DNA of 64,000 nt from Hermodice carunculata (lineage: Eukaryota > Annelida > Polychaeta > Eunicida > Amphinomidae): the NCBI GenBank assembly GCA_964020975.1, contig OZ026615.1:84285089-84349088 (forward strand), read 5' to 3'. Shown here one piece after another: positions 49,765 through 62,290 of the stretch. Position numbers and translations under genes: made by a program. A model generated the notes under the pieces. It ran no database searches. It was not told the origin of the DNA and saw only the letters and a list, made by a program, of their open reading frames with translations. Positions within the stretch are counted from its first letter, which is position 1, and each line of letters starts with the position of its first letter.

Positions 49765-51290
49765 GCCGAGCTGGCTTTTCGCTGATGAAACATTGGCAAA
49801 CCGCCGGCAATTCGTGACCAGGAGAGAAAACAGTTCTAAGGTAAGAACACTCCTGGGAAGAAAGAGTGCTTTGCTAAGGTTCGTCCTCTTCTTATAAGCA
49901 ATTTGCAGTCCAAAAGGAAACGTTTTTCTGTTCCCACGTAGCTCGAGTCGCAGAATATCCAAATTCATTACTCAACTGGTTGTGTCTGATACCTGCCTAT
50001 TCTATTTGCACGGGGTGATTGCTCAGACGGAGTTTTGATATTGCTGCTCTATACTTTAAATTTTTGCACACAATCGAAATGTGTTTCTTTTTTACATACT
50101 TTCTTACAACATCTGTATGTCCGAAGTTTAGCTGCTGTTTGTTGCATTATCAACATCGTTACCGTATAAAGAGGAGTGGAAGAACTAGGAAGTGTTGGTC
50201 CTGGGATCGTAGTTTTAGCTGTTTGAGACCACTATTTTTTCAAATATAACAAAATCCATTATACTCTAAAATTTATCTCACTGGACAGTTAACCACAATT
50301 TTTCACGCTGAATTGGCTTGAGATACTTTTGGTGGTGAGAATCAGGTCTCCGGATATGTTGCGTGTTTTGTTTTTTATATTTGTTTTATGTTTCTTTTTG
50401 TTTTGTTTTGTGTGTTTGTGTGTGTTTCTGTTCTTTTTACCGGCACGACGAAACTTGGAAGCTAATATAGCACTCGTCAAACCCGCTCGTCTCCACCAGA
50501 TGTATTTGTAACACGCCATCCACGAAGTTAATGAAGCGCTTGCAGAGCTCGGCTGGTAGCCACAACATGCACATCTCCTATTTCATTATATGACGCAGGA
50601 TGTAACGATGCAACATATATTTCAAACACACAGTGACCACAAAGGTGTAATTCTTTGGCTTCTGTAGCCTTTGTCAAAGGAAGACTGTTTCAAGGTGGAT
50701 CGTGTGGACAGAGTGTTGGTATATCGATTTTTGCTTTGAAAATTGTGCAGAAATCGCAATCAAGAAATGACTCTTTTTGTGTGCATGTGAGCAATGAACA
50801 GAATTGATTCTTTCAACTACCCTACTGCTTGAAATATGCTCTACATATGTCTAATTTTTTCCTGTCGTGTAGAAAATACGCTCCCATGGTAAAGCGTACC
50901 ACTCGGGCACGGCTTCACTTCACGAGCTTACATCAGGGCATGCGCAGAACGCCCCGCCTCCTTAAGGTACCACCAAAGAATTAATACGCGAAGTCCACTC
51001 AAGTGCCAATCAAAAGTAGGCGTAAGGCCTGTACTCAATGAGCTACTGTGGAAATAACTTAAATGAAAGTCCAGCATTGTACATGTTGTTGAGAACCAGA
51101 GTGATTTGGCCTTCATACGCACAATGTTTGTGGACTGGTGCTTGAAGCATATATTATGTATTCATACGCAATGCATTATGGGTCCCGGCTGGTGACATCA
51201 GCTTACGTTGCTTTTCTGCTACGGGACGTTTCGTATCATGGAATGAATTATTTTTGCTGAGATACTATTATTCCCCAAACCACCAAGCTT
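49765..51290. other. GPR176-like intron, no recognised gene
   Basis: Unique-looking sequence with a T/G-rich tract at about 50370-50430. No gene or known repeat seen. Confidence 0.35.
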
Positions 51291-52095
51291 GTCATGGTGA
51301 CTTATCAGTCAAATTATGCATATCGTTTGGAATAGTCATGATGTTTAAAATCATGCAAGTTAGAGCAATTAAAATTTTAAAAGTTCCATTTCTTCAAAAC
51401 TACAGCAGAGAGACACAAAATTTCAATAGGCATATGTAGGTTTGTGCCATTGAAAAATTTTAAAGTTGAACATCTCCACAACAATTATACATAGAGATGC
51501 CATTCCAACTTCAATTTATAGGTTTGAGGCAAAGACGCATCCAGTGAACCATGAATCAAAGTTGCAGGGTTTTAATTTAATCAAATAAGGTGAAGATACA
51601 AAATTTATATGCTTGAATAGCTTGAAAACTATTATAGATAGAGGTGCCATAGCTTTGGGTTTGTGACCTAGCCGCATTCAATGAACCGTGATCCAAAATC
51701 GTACAATTCTAAATTATGCAAATGAGATGGACACACAAAATTTAAATTTGAATAACTTGAAAACTATTATACATGGAGGTGCCATTCCCACTCCAATTTG
51801 TAGGTATCTGACATAGCTGCATCCAATGAACCATAAAGCAAAGCAACAACAATTTTAAAATCATGAATAGCATCAAAACTGTTATATTGGTGCCATTCAA
51901 ACTTCCGTTTATAAGTTGTGACATGGCCACATCCAATGAACCAAGAACCAAAGTTGTAGCATTTAAATCTATGCAAGTTAGGCTAATACACAAAATTTAG
52001 ATCATGTTGAACAATGGCAAAGTGTAGCATTTCAAACTGTTCTCATTTTGAAGGCACCCAGACAGATTTGCTGTGAAGCAAATTATCTTTTCTAG
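51290..52095 (+). mobile_element. Helentron-like element, family 1, copy E
   Basis: Tandem units of about 130-150 bp (CCATTCCAACTTCAATTTAT, GCATCCA, GTGAACCATG, TTGAATAACTTGAAAACTAT) and the 3' end: CCCAGACAG, hairpin ATTTGCT-GTGA-AGCAAAT, then TATCTTTTCTAG ending at 52095. The 5' hairpin is not recognisable, so the copy is truncated or eroded at its start. Confidence 0.6.
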
Positions 52096-52501
52096 GTTGA
52101 CAATCTGTACTGCATTTTCTTCAAGGAAAAATCTAGATTTCTTGAATGAAATATGATGGGGCACGAGATACACCAGCACTTAAATTATTACAAGTGAGTG
52201 ATAGAAAAAAAATTATGCACAAAAGATTAAAGTTTCTTTATAGTTTTATGAATATCATGTTTCAAACGGTAGGTTCCCACAAACAAAAGAGACATGGGGG
52301 CAGCCAAAACGAACTTTGTTTCCTCATTGGAACAAAATGTCAAGAGGTCTCAAAATACAATATAATACATTAGGATTCGCCCACCAGGATTAATTATTCA
52401 CTTCAAAGGGCCTCAGTTCCCCAGTTTTCGCTAATATGCAAAATGTATCATTTATATGATTGGATTATTTGTATATAAAGGTGTGACAACTTGAAGGTTA
52501 C

Positions 52502-52748
52502 CTGTCTATGGCAATAACACTTAGAGTTAATATGGCAGCCGACGAAAAGACAGCGTGAAGGGATCGCACGGCCTTGCATAAAATGTCACTGGAAGGCCAA
52601 ACTCCCATGGAGAAAGACACGACAGCCTGGACGGGAACGCAAAAAATGCTGATAAGAAGGTGCGCCATGGCTAGATTGGCGATCAGGATGTGCGTAACAG
52701 TCTTCATGGCCCGTTTTCTCACCAGTACTATGATGATAATGCTGTTAC
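52502..52748 (-). CDS. GPR176-like class A GPCR, internal exon (end of TM1 to TM3)
   Basis: The acceptor TTTTGTGTTGCAG precedes 52748 and the donor CAG/GTAACC follows 52502. Translation: GNSIIIIVLVRKR (the G-N of TM1 followed by the first loop), TM2 THILIANLAMAHLLISIFCV, and TM3 from LCKAVRSLHAVFSSAAIL to LSVIAIDR. That carries the conserved TM3 cysteine and the start of DRY. The last two bases (AG) join the G at 39602 to finish the Arg codon, so the phase agrees. The two exons together give about 505 codons, against 515 residues in human GPR176. The N-terminal exon with most of TM1 was not found up to 64000 and may lie beyond the window. Confidence 0.85.
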
Positions 52749-53246
52749 CTGCAACACAAAAACAAGGAAAAATGCCACGTTAAGGTATCCTGCTAAGTGA
52801 TTCCTCCCAATTTATGGCCTTTAAATATCAAGTTTTATTGTGAGTCATCTTAACTCCATAGTTATCAGTTGACAAATTATCATTAGCATGCCCTGTACAG
52901 CCTTAAACGACCTGTGATCTTGACTTTTACGTGTCGTTTCCATTGTTATAAATGTATGCAAAATGATTTTAGCGCTACTGTTAGAAGTATATACATAAGT
53001 ATATGTTTTTATCTTCATGTATCTAGTATCTCAAATTTTCCACATAAAAGATATATAAGTAGAAATATGACAATGAACTTTGGAAGTATATAAGGAGTAT
53101 CACCTTGTCCACTAGGAACTGATCGCAAGGTGGGATCACCTGGCGGAAATGAAACCAATTGCTACTAAATTGCAGAGTATACATCAGGTTGATTAAATGA
53201 CTTTTAGTACAAAGCCGCGATTTTCTTATAATGCAGGTAGAAAACA

Positions 53247-53277
<31 letters not shown>

Positions 53278-54060
53278 CAAAAAAGCAGGAAGGTTGCAAG
53301 GCGGTTCACTGTACATTTAGATACCCACGGACTGCAAACTGATTACGGGGGAGATTGTGAAGGATACACTGACAGACTGCTTAAAACGAAAGGTGCAAAT
53401 CTCACGTTCTAGCCCTTGAAACCCCAGAGCCAAGAAATATAGACGTGAAGAATTTGAGCTCTGAAAAATGTGGCAAGCAAAACGTTTCCTTTGATACCCA
53501 ACTGGACTCAAGATTCAAGATAACTTTTTCTCCCTTGGAAGCCTAATGACTTTGATACAAGCGATAATTTTGTCTCCTTTGGAAGCTTAGTGACTTTGAT
53601 ACCAGCATGGTACGACACATGGAGCAGATTGCACTAATTGAATTGAAAGACTTTATTTAATGTAACAAGAAACAGAATCTCAGTATCAACAAATTACCGT
53701 ATGGGTGATCACAAGGAATAGCCTTCAATTCCAGCAATAGTGAAGGATGCTGAGCAAGGGAACAAACAGCTCAACAGTTCAGCTCTTGTCCATCACTGCA
53801 ATAGCACTATGTATGACTCCCAGATATAGCAAACTAATTGAATGAAAAATTACTTTGTCATAAAAATGACACAAATGTAAAACCACAGCTTGGCAACCAG
53901 TCGCTTGAAGATTACTTCTTTAAATAGCCACAGCATGCAATTACCAGAAAACTGCAAGACCTAGCATAGCCTAAGGGTTTCATGCCTACAAACACTACAA
54001 TGGCAAATATATAAAAGTCCAAAAAGATGAACCAAACACAATTCAATGTGAACTAGAGAA
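52749..54060. other. Presumed first or second intron of the GPR176-like gene
   Basis: No exon with a TM1-like N-terminus could be recognised on the minus strand. A short AAAAC run (about 53250-53285) gives a chance CFVLFCFVF peptide. Confidence 0.3.
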
Positions 54061-56002
54061 AAGTCAGCAAACAATCTGTGGACCTAGAGAAACTTTTAAG
54101 GATTGTATATTTAGTATATATTTAACCTCTGCAACAATATTGTTTTCATGCGGTTATATTAAAAATATATAACTTGATGTTGGAAAGGAACCTCAATCTA
54201 TTATAGTTTTGAAGGTATTCAAGATTAATTGTTTTGCATTTGCTTTATTTGCATATATCAAACGGCTAGAACTTTGATTCATGGTTCATTGGAAGCGGCT
54301 ATCTTATCTCACAAATCTGTCAATTGAAGTTTGAATGACACCTCAGTCTATAATAGTTTTGAAGTTATTGAAGATTTAAAGTTTCTGTATTCACCTTATT
54401 TGCATAAATTAAAATGCTTTAGCTTTCTCTCATGTTTGATTGGATAGCGATGTAATGTCACAAACCTATCAACTGAAGTTGGAATAGCACTGGTTTTGAA
54501 GTTATTGCAGATTAAATTTTGCGTATTTGTCTAATTTGCCTAAATCATAGTGTTACAAATTTGGTTCGTGTTTCATTGGATGCGGTTATGTCACAAACCT
54601 ACCAATTAAAGTGGGAATGGCACCTCTATCTATCTGTTATAGTTTTGAAGTTTTTCCAGATTTAAGTTTTGTGATTTCGCCTAATTTACATAAATTAGAA
54701 TGCTACAACTTTGGTTCATGATTCATTGGATGCGGCTATGTCACAAACGTACAAGTTGAAGTTACACTGACACCTCTATAATAGTTTGGAAGTTATTCAA
54801 GAATTAAATTTGTGTATTCACCTTATTTGCATAAATCAAAATGCCACAACTTTGATTCATGGTCCATTGGATGCGGGCTATGTCACAAACCTACCAATCG
54901 AAGTGCGAATGACACCTCTTTCTATAATAGTTTGGAAGTTATTCAAAGGATCTGGGCTGGTTCTAAATTCACGTAAAGATAGTGCTGTCCATCCTGTTTA
55001 TTGTTGACTGCCCACATCTTTTGGTCACTTTCCACGATCCTCACCTTCTTCAATATAGCAGGTATAAATTTAATCTTTCTATATGTCGTCAAATAAGCTT
55101 TAAACTTTCATTTTATCACTTCGGGGTGTAATTGCTGGGGGACTACATATGTACTTCAGGTAGATTAGATGATAAATACAAAATTCTTCCTCTTGTGCAG
55201 GGTGACACTTTCACCGGTTTAAGGTTCACTGTAATGTAATGGGCTCTGCTGATCAACTTTTACACCTGACCTCAAATGCCATAGGTTGCCAGGTGTCAGA
55301 CATATGCACCATGGGAATAAAAGGCTGTGTGTCAAGAAAGTAAACTAACCCAGATCACCCCTATTGAAGTGGACATAACACCTATATCTGTAATAATTTT
55401 GAAGCTTTTATAGGTTTAAATTTTATGTATTTTCCTAGTTTGCATACATTTGAATGCTACATCTTTGGTTCATAATGCATTGGATGCAGCTATGTCACAA
55501 ACCTACACATTAAAGTTGGAATGCCACTTCTATCTATAATAGTTTGGAAGTTATTGAAGATATCAATTTTGTGTACTCACTTAATTTGCATAAATCATGG
55601 TGCTCCAACTTTGGCTCAAAATTCATTGAATGCGGATATGTCACAAGCCTATAAACTGAAGTAAGAATGACACCTCTATATAAAAGTTTTGAAGATATTC
55701 AAATTTACAATGTTTCAAGCGATCCTAATTAGCATAATTTAAAATGCTATGTTTTTTTTACCGTACCTAAGATTGGCAGGTGTCACAAACCTGTATGTAC
55801 TACTTTACATTTTGTGTCTATCTGCTATAGATGGGAAGATATGGAGCTTTTAAAATTTTAATTGTCCTTAAACTGCAAATTTATAAGATCATCATTATTC
55901 TAAACAATATGTACAACTTCACTACTAGGTCTATGACCATGCCAAATTTAATACTTTTGAGAACAGTAGTGTCCGAGAAAAACTGACCACAAAATTTACA
56001 CA

Positions 56003-56065
<63 letters not shown>

Positions 56066-56115
56066 ATAGATAAATAAATAAATAAGTAAAGAAAGAAAGA
56101 AAGAAAGAAATAAAA
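54060..56115 (-). mobile_element. Helentron-like element, family 1, copy D
   Basis: Read on the minus strand: a TTTA microsatellite (56002-56112), then many units of 130-150 bp marked by the plus-strand phrase ATGTCACAAACCTA (about 54457, 54590, 54740, 54881 and again 55494). It ends in a decayed 3' part at about 54060-54100. Both end hairpins are eroded, so limits are approximate. A stretch at 55010-55350 is not repeat-like and may be an insertion. Confidence 0.55.
56002..56112. repeat. (AAAT)n microsatellite with GAAA tail
   Basis: About 24 AAAT units then several GAAA units. Confidence 0.97.
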
Positions 56116-56117
56116 TA

Positions 56118-58120
56118 GAATAGTTTGATTTGCTTGCCAGCAAATCAGTCTGTGTGCCTAGAAAACATTTAAAGATTGCCTATTCAATATTTATTTAACT
56201 CCAGCAACAATATTTTTTTCATTTAGCTATGTCAAAAACCTACAAATTGAGGTTAGAAACGCATCTTAATCTAATATAGCTTTGAAAGTATTCAAGATAT
56301 AAATTTTGTGCATATACCTAACTTTCATTCACCGAACTGCTACAACTTTGATTCATGGTTCATTGAATGCTACTATGCTACAAATCTATCTACTCAGGTT
56401 TGAATGACACCTCAGCCTATAATAGTTTTGAAGTTATTCAAGATTTAAATTTTGTTTATTCATCTAATTTGCATAAATTAGAATGCTACAATTTTGGTTC
56501 ATGTTTCATTGGCTGCAGCTCTATTGCAAACCCACAAATTGAAGTGCGAACGACATCTCTATCTCTTGCTGGTTATTCAAGAAACGAATCTTGTGTATTC
56601 ACCTTATTTGTATAAATTAAAATGCTACAACTTTGGTTCATGATTCACTGGATGTGGCTATGTCACAAACCTATAAAGTGAAATAGAATTGGCACCTCTT
56701 TTTATCATAATTTTGGAGATATTCAACTTTTAAATGTTTCAAGTGCAGCTGATAAGCATAATTTCAAATGCTGCAGTTTTTGTTCACTGTCCATTACATT
56801 GACAGATGTCACAAACTTGTATGTATTTCTTAAAATTTTGAGTCTACCTGTAATAGGTTGGAAGATGCAGAGCTTTTAAAGGTTTAATTGTCCCATAATT
56901 TGCATAGTTTTTAACATGACATTTAAATACAATGCTTGACCCATTTATCAAATATGATGCTAAATCCATTTATTAAATATGATGCTAAACCCAATTTCTT
57001 TGTAAAATTTACCTGTGGCGGCAAGTCACCTGCTGTATGTGGCAGGATGGGTGGCCACATACAGGAGGTACCACTGTACATGTATTTATGAATGCATGTG
57101 TTCGAGTTTCATTCATTACAGAAACATAAAAACATTTACTTGACAATCTAGTCAAGTATTAAGGCTCACCTAATCCACTGTTATACATAACATTCAACTA
57201 CCTATAGCTCTTAAAGAAATCTATTTGTTTTCCAATTGAGAGTTATAGATATTTAACTGATGAGCAAGTGTCACTGTTGGGTCCAGAAATACAACAGCTA
57301 TGCCTATGAGAGCTCTGCCTGCCCCAATTTACCCACTGCCCTGACAAAAATCCTTCCATATTACAGTCGGTCATGACTGGAAGATTGGATCTATGTTTGA
57401 GTGATTTCTGGTAGTTGATCTGCATCTCCCTTTACAAATGCATGCTCGACTTTGGTTCATATTTTATTGGACACTGCTATGTCACTAACCTATCAGTTAT
57501 AGCTCTCAGTCAGCACTAGCTTATTGTCATGGGGAGTGACACCAAGGAGGCTTCAGACTATATATAGCTTTCTTGGTTACACAATGCGGACAAGTTTATT
57601 CTACCAACACAGCCAGTCTCCCTTGGGGTTTGAAGGTAAGCCCACAACACTGGGCACTATGCACCACTGCCTGTGCACTGACAGGTATGGAGGCCAGGCT
57701 CTCACAGTTCAGTTATCTCTGGTTGTATAACAGCCTGGTCGTGCAAACAATAATCAGCTTGTGGGCGGGGGGGGGGGGAGGATATGTGTAATCTGAGGAA
57801 ATTTAATGAATATAACATAAATTAAACTTCTCAACTCTGTTTGCATGCCACATGATTTTGCTTTTCCAATAGACCTACACATTAAGCTTTGAATGACAAC
57901 TTTGCATGGAAAATTTTGAAGATATGTAAGGTTTAAAATTTCCACAAATATGCCTCTAATTTGCATAATTTTTAACATCATGACTGTTCGAAACAATATG
58001 CAAAACTTCACTACTAAGTCTATTATCATGTCAAGTTTGGTACTTTTCAGAACCAAAATGTCCGAGGAAACCTGACCACAAACTGACACACGTAAATAAA
58101 TAAATAAATAAGTAAGTAAG

Positions 58121-58183
<63 letters not shown>

Positions 58184-58261
58184 ACAAACAAACAAACTAA
58201 TAAATAAATAAATAAATAAAGTATCTAAGGAAAAACAAGACGTCTGTGTTCACACTCAGAC
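56118..58261 (-). mobile_element. Helentron-like element, family 1, copy C
   Basis: On the minus strand the 5' hairpin is GTCTGAGT-GTGA-ACACAGAC (58261-58242), followed by a TTTA microsatellite (58220-58093), core tandem units, and the 3' hairpin GATTTGCT-GGCA-AGCAAATC (56146-56127), preceded by CACACAGACT. Both ends are present. About 57000-57400 and 57500-57780 do not match the core and may be later insertions. Confidence 0.65.
58093..58220. repeat. (AAAT)n microsatellite
   Basis: About 30 units, with a few AAGT and AAAC variants. Confidence 0.97.
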
Positions 58262-58639
58262 CTAATTATCACTGAACTTGCTAAACTGGTGCAGACATGC
58301 AGCAATGAAAATACTTTTAGAAAAATTTTTCAAAGGAAGCACTGTTCCTGTCAGCTTCAATACTTGGACGAAAAGAAAGATCCATGTTGCATTTAGGATA
58401 GTTCCCGTACACAATGCTAAGTTTAAGAAAAATACTTCCTCGCTGCAAGTACTATTTTTCAAAACAGTTATCATACATGCTTAATGAAACAGGATCATGT
58501 GACAAAGTGAGTGACTTCATTCTGATTGTAATGAGGTGTTGAGAGGAAGCATGATGACATAGCCCTTTCCGGCCTTAAATAACAAAAACCGGCTGCAGCT
58601 CAAATGCCGCCTCCTTCAATGTTTTCATTTTAATAGTGA

Positions 58640-58757
58640 GCAAAAAAATTGAGTGATAATTTATAAATGGCGCCTAGCAAAATAACATGGTCCAGGTCAA
58701 CCACGGCAAAGAAAGTTGTTGACGCTTGAGTCTTAATTCAGGGGAAAGAGTTAACCA
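58640..58757 (-). mobile_element. piggyBac-type MITE, half copy
   Basis: On the minus strand it begins TTAACTCTTTCCCCTGAATT at about 58757 and contains GTCAACAACTTTCTTTG near 58723, followed by GTGGTTGAC. The arms match the hairpin family at 13438, 13953 and 18467. The other end with TTAA is not seen. Confidence 0.5.
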
Positions 58758-58927
58758 ATATTTAGATGTGCATCAGGAGGCTGACATTTTTGTTTATGTA
58801 TTATGATAGACTGCACTATGAATTTAGTGATAATGGATACGGATTTCAATTGGGTGATGTATAATGTTTGGAGGATCTGTTTTGTGTCACATTTAACCCA
58901 TCAGGGAATGGAGATTGTTTGAGACTT

Positions 58928-58985
58928 TGTATGTATGTATGTATGTATGTATGTATGTATGTATGTATGTATGTGTGTATGCAGG
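58928..58985. repeat. (TATG)n microsatellite
   Basis: About 12 perfect ATGT units followed by imperfect ones to about 59005. Confidence 0.95.
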
Positions 58986-59384
58986 CATGTATGTACGTAT
59001 ATACGTATATAAAACCAACCTTGGAAAAGAAACCAGCGTTGTATGTGGACATCGTTCGGTAACAGCATGAAAACCATGTGGCTTAATTGTGCAAATTTGC
59101 ATTCCCATTGATACAATTGGCCACGGGCTCAACAAGTGCTAAAGAAACAAACATTGGGGAAAGGTTTATTGGAATGACTTCACATTCAATCTGGCACTGA
59201 TTGCTTTCATGCACACACCGATCATAAAGTAGACCATAGAACGTTAATTGAATTTGATTACTTTTATTCCTACTGCACAGTGATAATTGATGAAACAAAA
59301 GACAATATAATTGAATGTGATATAGTTGGTTCGAACGGTTGGTGAGTTCAGTATCACGCCTGAGTGCATTGATTCTTTTGTTCA

Positions 59385-59868
59385 TCAAGGGTACATATTG
59401 GTTCAGGGGTAAGTCAAATTGTTCTTATCTGAACCTGTACTGTGCAAATTTGGTAATTATGGTTTGTTTGACAGGTATTCTTCTTTGATATGAAGCTCTG
59501 CATTTATAAGCAAAACTTCACGTATTTAGCTAATTCATCAATTGCCACGTTCATATTTATTCATTATTATGTGGGTTGTCTTTGCTGAATATTTAGCTTA
59601 GACAAGGAGCCGCTACTCAGAGAGACATGTAATAGGCTCCGAAACATGTTCTGAGTAGTTACCCGCTGAAGACTCTTTAATTTATTTGGGCTAATACAGC
59701 CTATGTCAAAATTTTACAGAGGAACGTGTGCAATATGGACAATAGTACTTCTATGTCTATAAGTTAGACAGGGACAGGTTAGCTTCTGGAGAGTAAAGAG
59801 TTCGGACTGCGGAATAGGGTGATGACTACTAGGAAGTGGTTTTGGACAAAAAGACACAAATACAAATC
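59385..59868 (+). mobile_element. Penelope-like 3' terminal repeat, most complete copy
   Basis: Runs from GGGTACATATTGGTTCAGGG to ACAAAAAGACACAAATAC, with the hairpin CTACTCAGA...TCTGAGTAG (about 59611-59661). It ends at the same point as the element at 10987, which sets the family's right end. The next base begins LINE coding sequence. Confidence 0.7.
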
Positions 59869-61015
59869 TCCTGGAGGGAAATACTGCACCTGGATGTGAT
59901 TGCATTACTTATAAGCATTTAAAATGGGGGTAATGCTGCCCTTCTGATGAGGTTTTTGTCCGCCATGTATACTTGTATGCTTAGCCATCATGTTGTTCCC
60001 GAAGTTTTGAGGACGGATATAATTGTGTCGGTGCTGAAAAAGCCTCATGTGGATCCCAATATTTCTGATAATTACATGGCTATCACCTTAAGTTCCATAC
60101 ATGCCAAATTAATGGAATTATGTCTAATACCACACGGATAATGTTAGTGATATACAGTTTGGTTACCCGAAGGGTAGAAGCATTGAGTTCGGCTGTTTCA
60201 ACCTTCATAATGTTATCTGTCTTTTTAATTCTTCAGGTTCACCTGTTTTAATATGTAGCCGAGACGCTGCAAAATGCTTTGATAATATCTGGCTCAGTTT
60301 TTCTTTAAACTTTGGGGCGTATACCTAACATGTCTTGGATGTACTCGTTATGTTGGTAGAAAAAACTGAAAGCAGCAGTGAAGTGGAAATACGGAATCGG
60401 TCCCACATTCCCTGTCACTGTTGGCGCGCCCAGGGAGTGTGCTCGCCTAAACTGTTTAATATTTTTATTGATGAGCTGCTTTGTAATCCGAGCAGTTCTC
60501 CTTATGGTTTAAAAATCGGCAAGAGTATTCATAATTGCTTTGCCTGTGCAGATGATATTTTTTTATTTGCGTCAACAGTGCCTCAGTTGCTGTCACTGAC
60601 ATATGTTATTCGTATGCCCGCAAATGACGTTTCTCCTGAAATGTTAACAAGTCGGTATTTATGATTTCAGGTAAGGTCAACTTTGCTGCCGACTCTGTAT
60701 GGCAACTTGGAAGTGTAAAAGTACCAAATATTGAAGAACTTGAATTATTGGATTTGTTGTCAAGCGTGATTTAAATCCCGTTTCTCATGTTTGTCCCAGA
60801 GTGTCTAAAATCCACGGGCTATGTACCGATATAATGGAGTTGACATGAGTTATCTAGGTCTCGCTTCGGCTGTAAAAGCTCATATTTGTATGACGGTAGG
60901 CGTGCCTTCTACGACGTATGGTCTTAACTGTATTTGTCTTAATTTTTCCCTGTTGAGTCAACTAGAGTCCGCTCAGGGCTGTCATAAAGGGTTTAATGGG
61001 AGTCAGTAGAAAGTC
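59869..61015 (+). mobile_element. LINE with reverse transcriptase, broken (second clade)
   Basis: Frames in order: SPGGNTAPGCDCITYKHLKW (from about 59869), MRFLSAMYTCMLSHHVVPEV, KKPHVDPNISDNYMAITLSS (59947-60141). Then, after breaks, LDVLVMLVEKTESSSEVEI and GVCSPKLFNIFIDELLC, YGLKIGKSIHNCFACADDIF (60335-60664) with CADD at the catalytic site. Finally MSYLGLASAVKAHICMTVGV and TYGLNCICLNFSLLSQLESA (60821-61009). The wording differs from the two other LINEs in this window, so it is another clade. The N-terminal endonuclease part is not identified; a Penelope-like tail abuts its left side. At least three frame changes. Confidence 0.72.
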
Positions 61016-61975
61016 GCACTAGTGAGGGAAAAGTGTAAGCGGGAACAACCCATAATTAACAATATGATCAGCAAAGATGTCTTAACAGTGGAACCATTGG
61101 TCAAATATTTAGCACGAAGAAAAATAAACAGATCCGTCACGGGAGATTATAACTGCAATGAGCCGTTTACCAAGAGTTAAAGTATCGTTTTTCAAAACAT
61201 GGCTAATGCGAGGAATACCGGTATCCAAAGAAAGCAAGTACAGTTAAGGCACGATGATGCGACCTTCTGATGACTCCATTAAAGATTTATGGCAGAGGCC
61301 TCAGCGGACTCTCTCGGGGCTCATTTGTCACATATTGTAAGGGCTCTCTTGGTGGACACTTGTAACATATTGTACGTAATACACCGGCAATTTATGATAA
61401 GCTACTTTCAAAGTTAATCTTATTTGACTGTCACTATGCCGTCCAAACCAATGTGCTCTGCTGCCAAACATATCATTCAAGCATAAAATGCCACTGTCCA
61501 CGTTTATAGTGAAACTATTCTGCATCAAAACTTTCTGAATTAAGAATTCCATATTGCTGGTAGGCTACTTTATATCAGAAAGGGTTACCAGCTATTTCTC
61601 GTGGATTAAAGCAAATCAAAGGTATCAGATTCGAACAAACCAGTAAGCCTCTAGGTCTTTATTATAATGCTATGAATTAAACATATGTGTGTCTCGCAGC
61701 TGTGTAACGTGTGTTTTACTATTACGTTTTTCTGATATCATTTTTAATACGCAGTATTTTTTATTTGTTCTCTGTTTCTCATAACACGAACACCGAATCA
61801 CTTTCCTCTTAACAAAGTGGGACTTGTTCATCTCTGTGCATATCTTCTTCATTTTATCTGTTCTTACTTTGCCTTCTACTGAACATTAAGGTTTATCCAC
61901 AATTGGAAATACAAGTGGAATTTTTCAAACAGACAAGATTCTCATTCTTCTATTTACTTGCCTTTAATACAATCC
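61016..61975. other. Spacer, possible decayed LINE 3' end
   Basis: Follows the LINE coding part. Short strings in frame may be its tail, but no clear motif. Confidence 0.3.
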
Positions 61976-61994
61976 TTTTAAATAACGAATGATC

Positions 61995-62045
61995 CATGTT
62001 AGGTTGCAGGTTCGAGTCCCGCTCGTTCCGAACATAAAATATATA
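61995..62045 (+). repeat. SINE-like tRNA fragment, copy 1
   Basis: GGTTGCAGGTTCGAGTCCCG, then CTCGTTCCGAACATAAAATA. The box B GGTTCGAGTCC is perfect. The same run recurs at 62244-62285. Confidence 0.5.
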
Positions 62046-62184
62046 TTTTCGGCATTTCCTAATATCTGGTGGATTTAAGTCCCCGATTCTGGAAATAAAT
62101 GCCGACTCAGTACTTATGCTGCATAACCGTGTTGATATGGCACTTGCACATAACTACCTTTATTGAACCATTCTTTTTGAGAAT

Positions 62185-62290
62185 GGGGATTTGGTCGAGC
62201 GGATATGTGCGTTTCCCATTTCAGTTAGGCGACTGGTGCCAACGGTTGCAGGTTCGAGTCCAGCTCGCTCTGAACATAAAATATTATCAT
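62185..62290 (+). repeat. SINE-like tRNA-derived unit, copy 2
   Basis: Box A-like TGGTCGAGCGG at about 62192 and box B GGTTCGAGTCC at 62250, about 58 bases apart, followed by AGCTCGCTCTGAACATAAAA. The acceptor arms do not pair (GGGGATT against TCGCTCT), so it is not a working tRNA gene. The identical sequence after box B in both copies points to a tRNA-derived SINE. Confidence 0.5.

Noticed and set aside
62185-62290. Functional tRNA gene
   Set aside because: Acceptor arms do not pair and the T-arm has a mismatch; better read as SINE-like.
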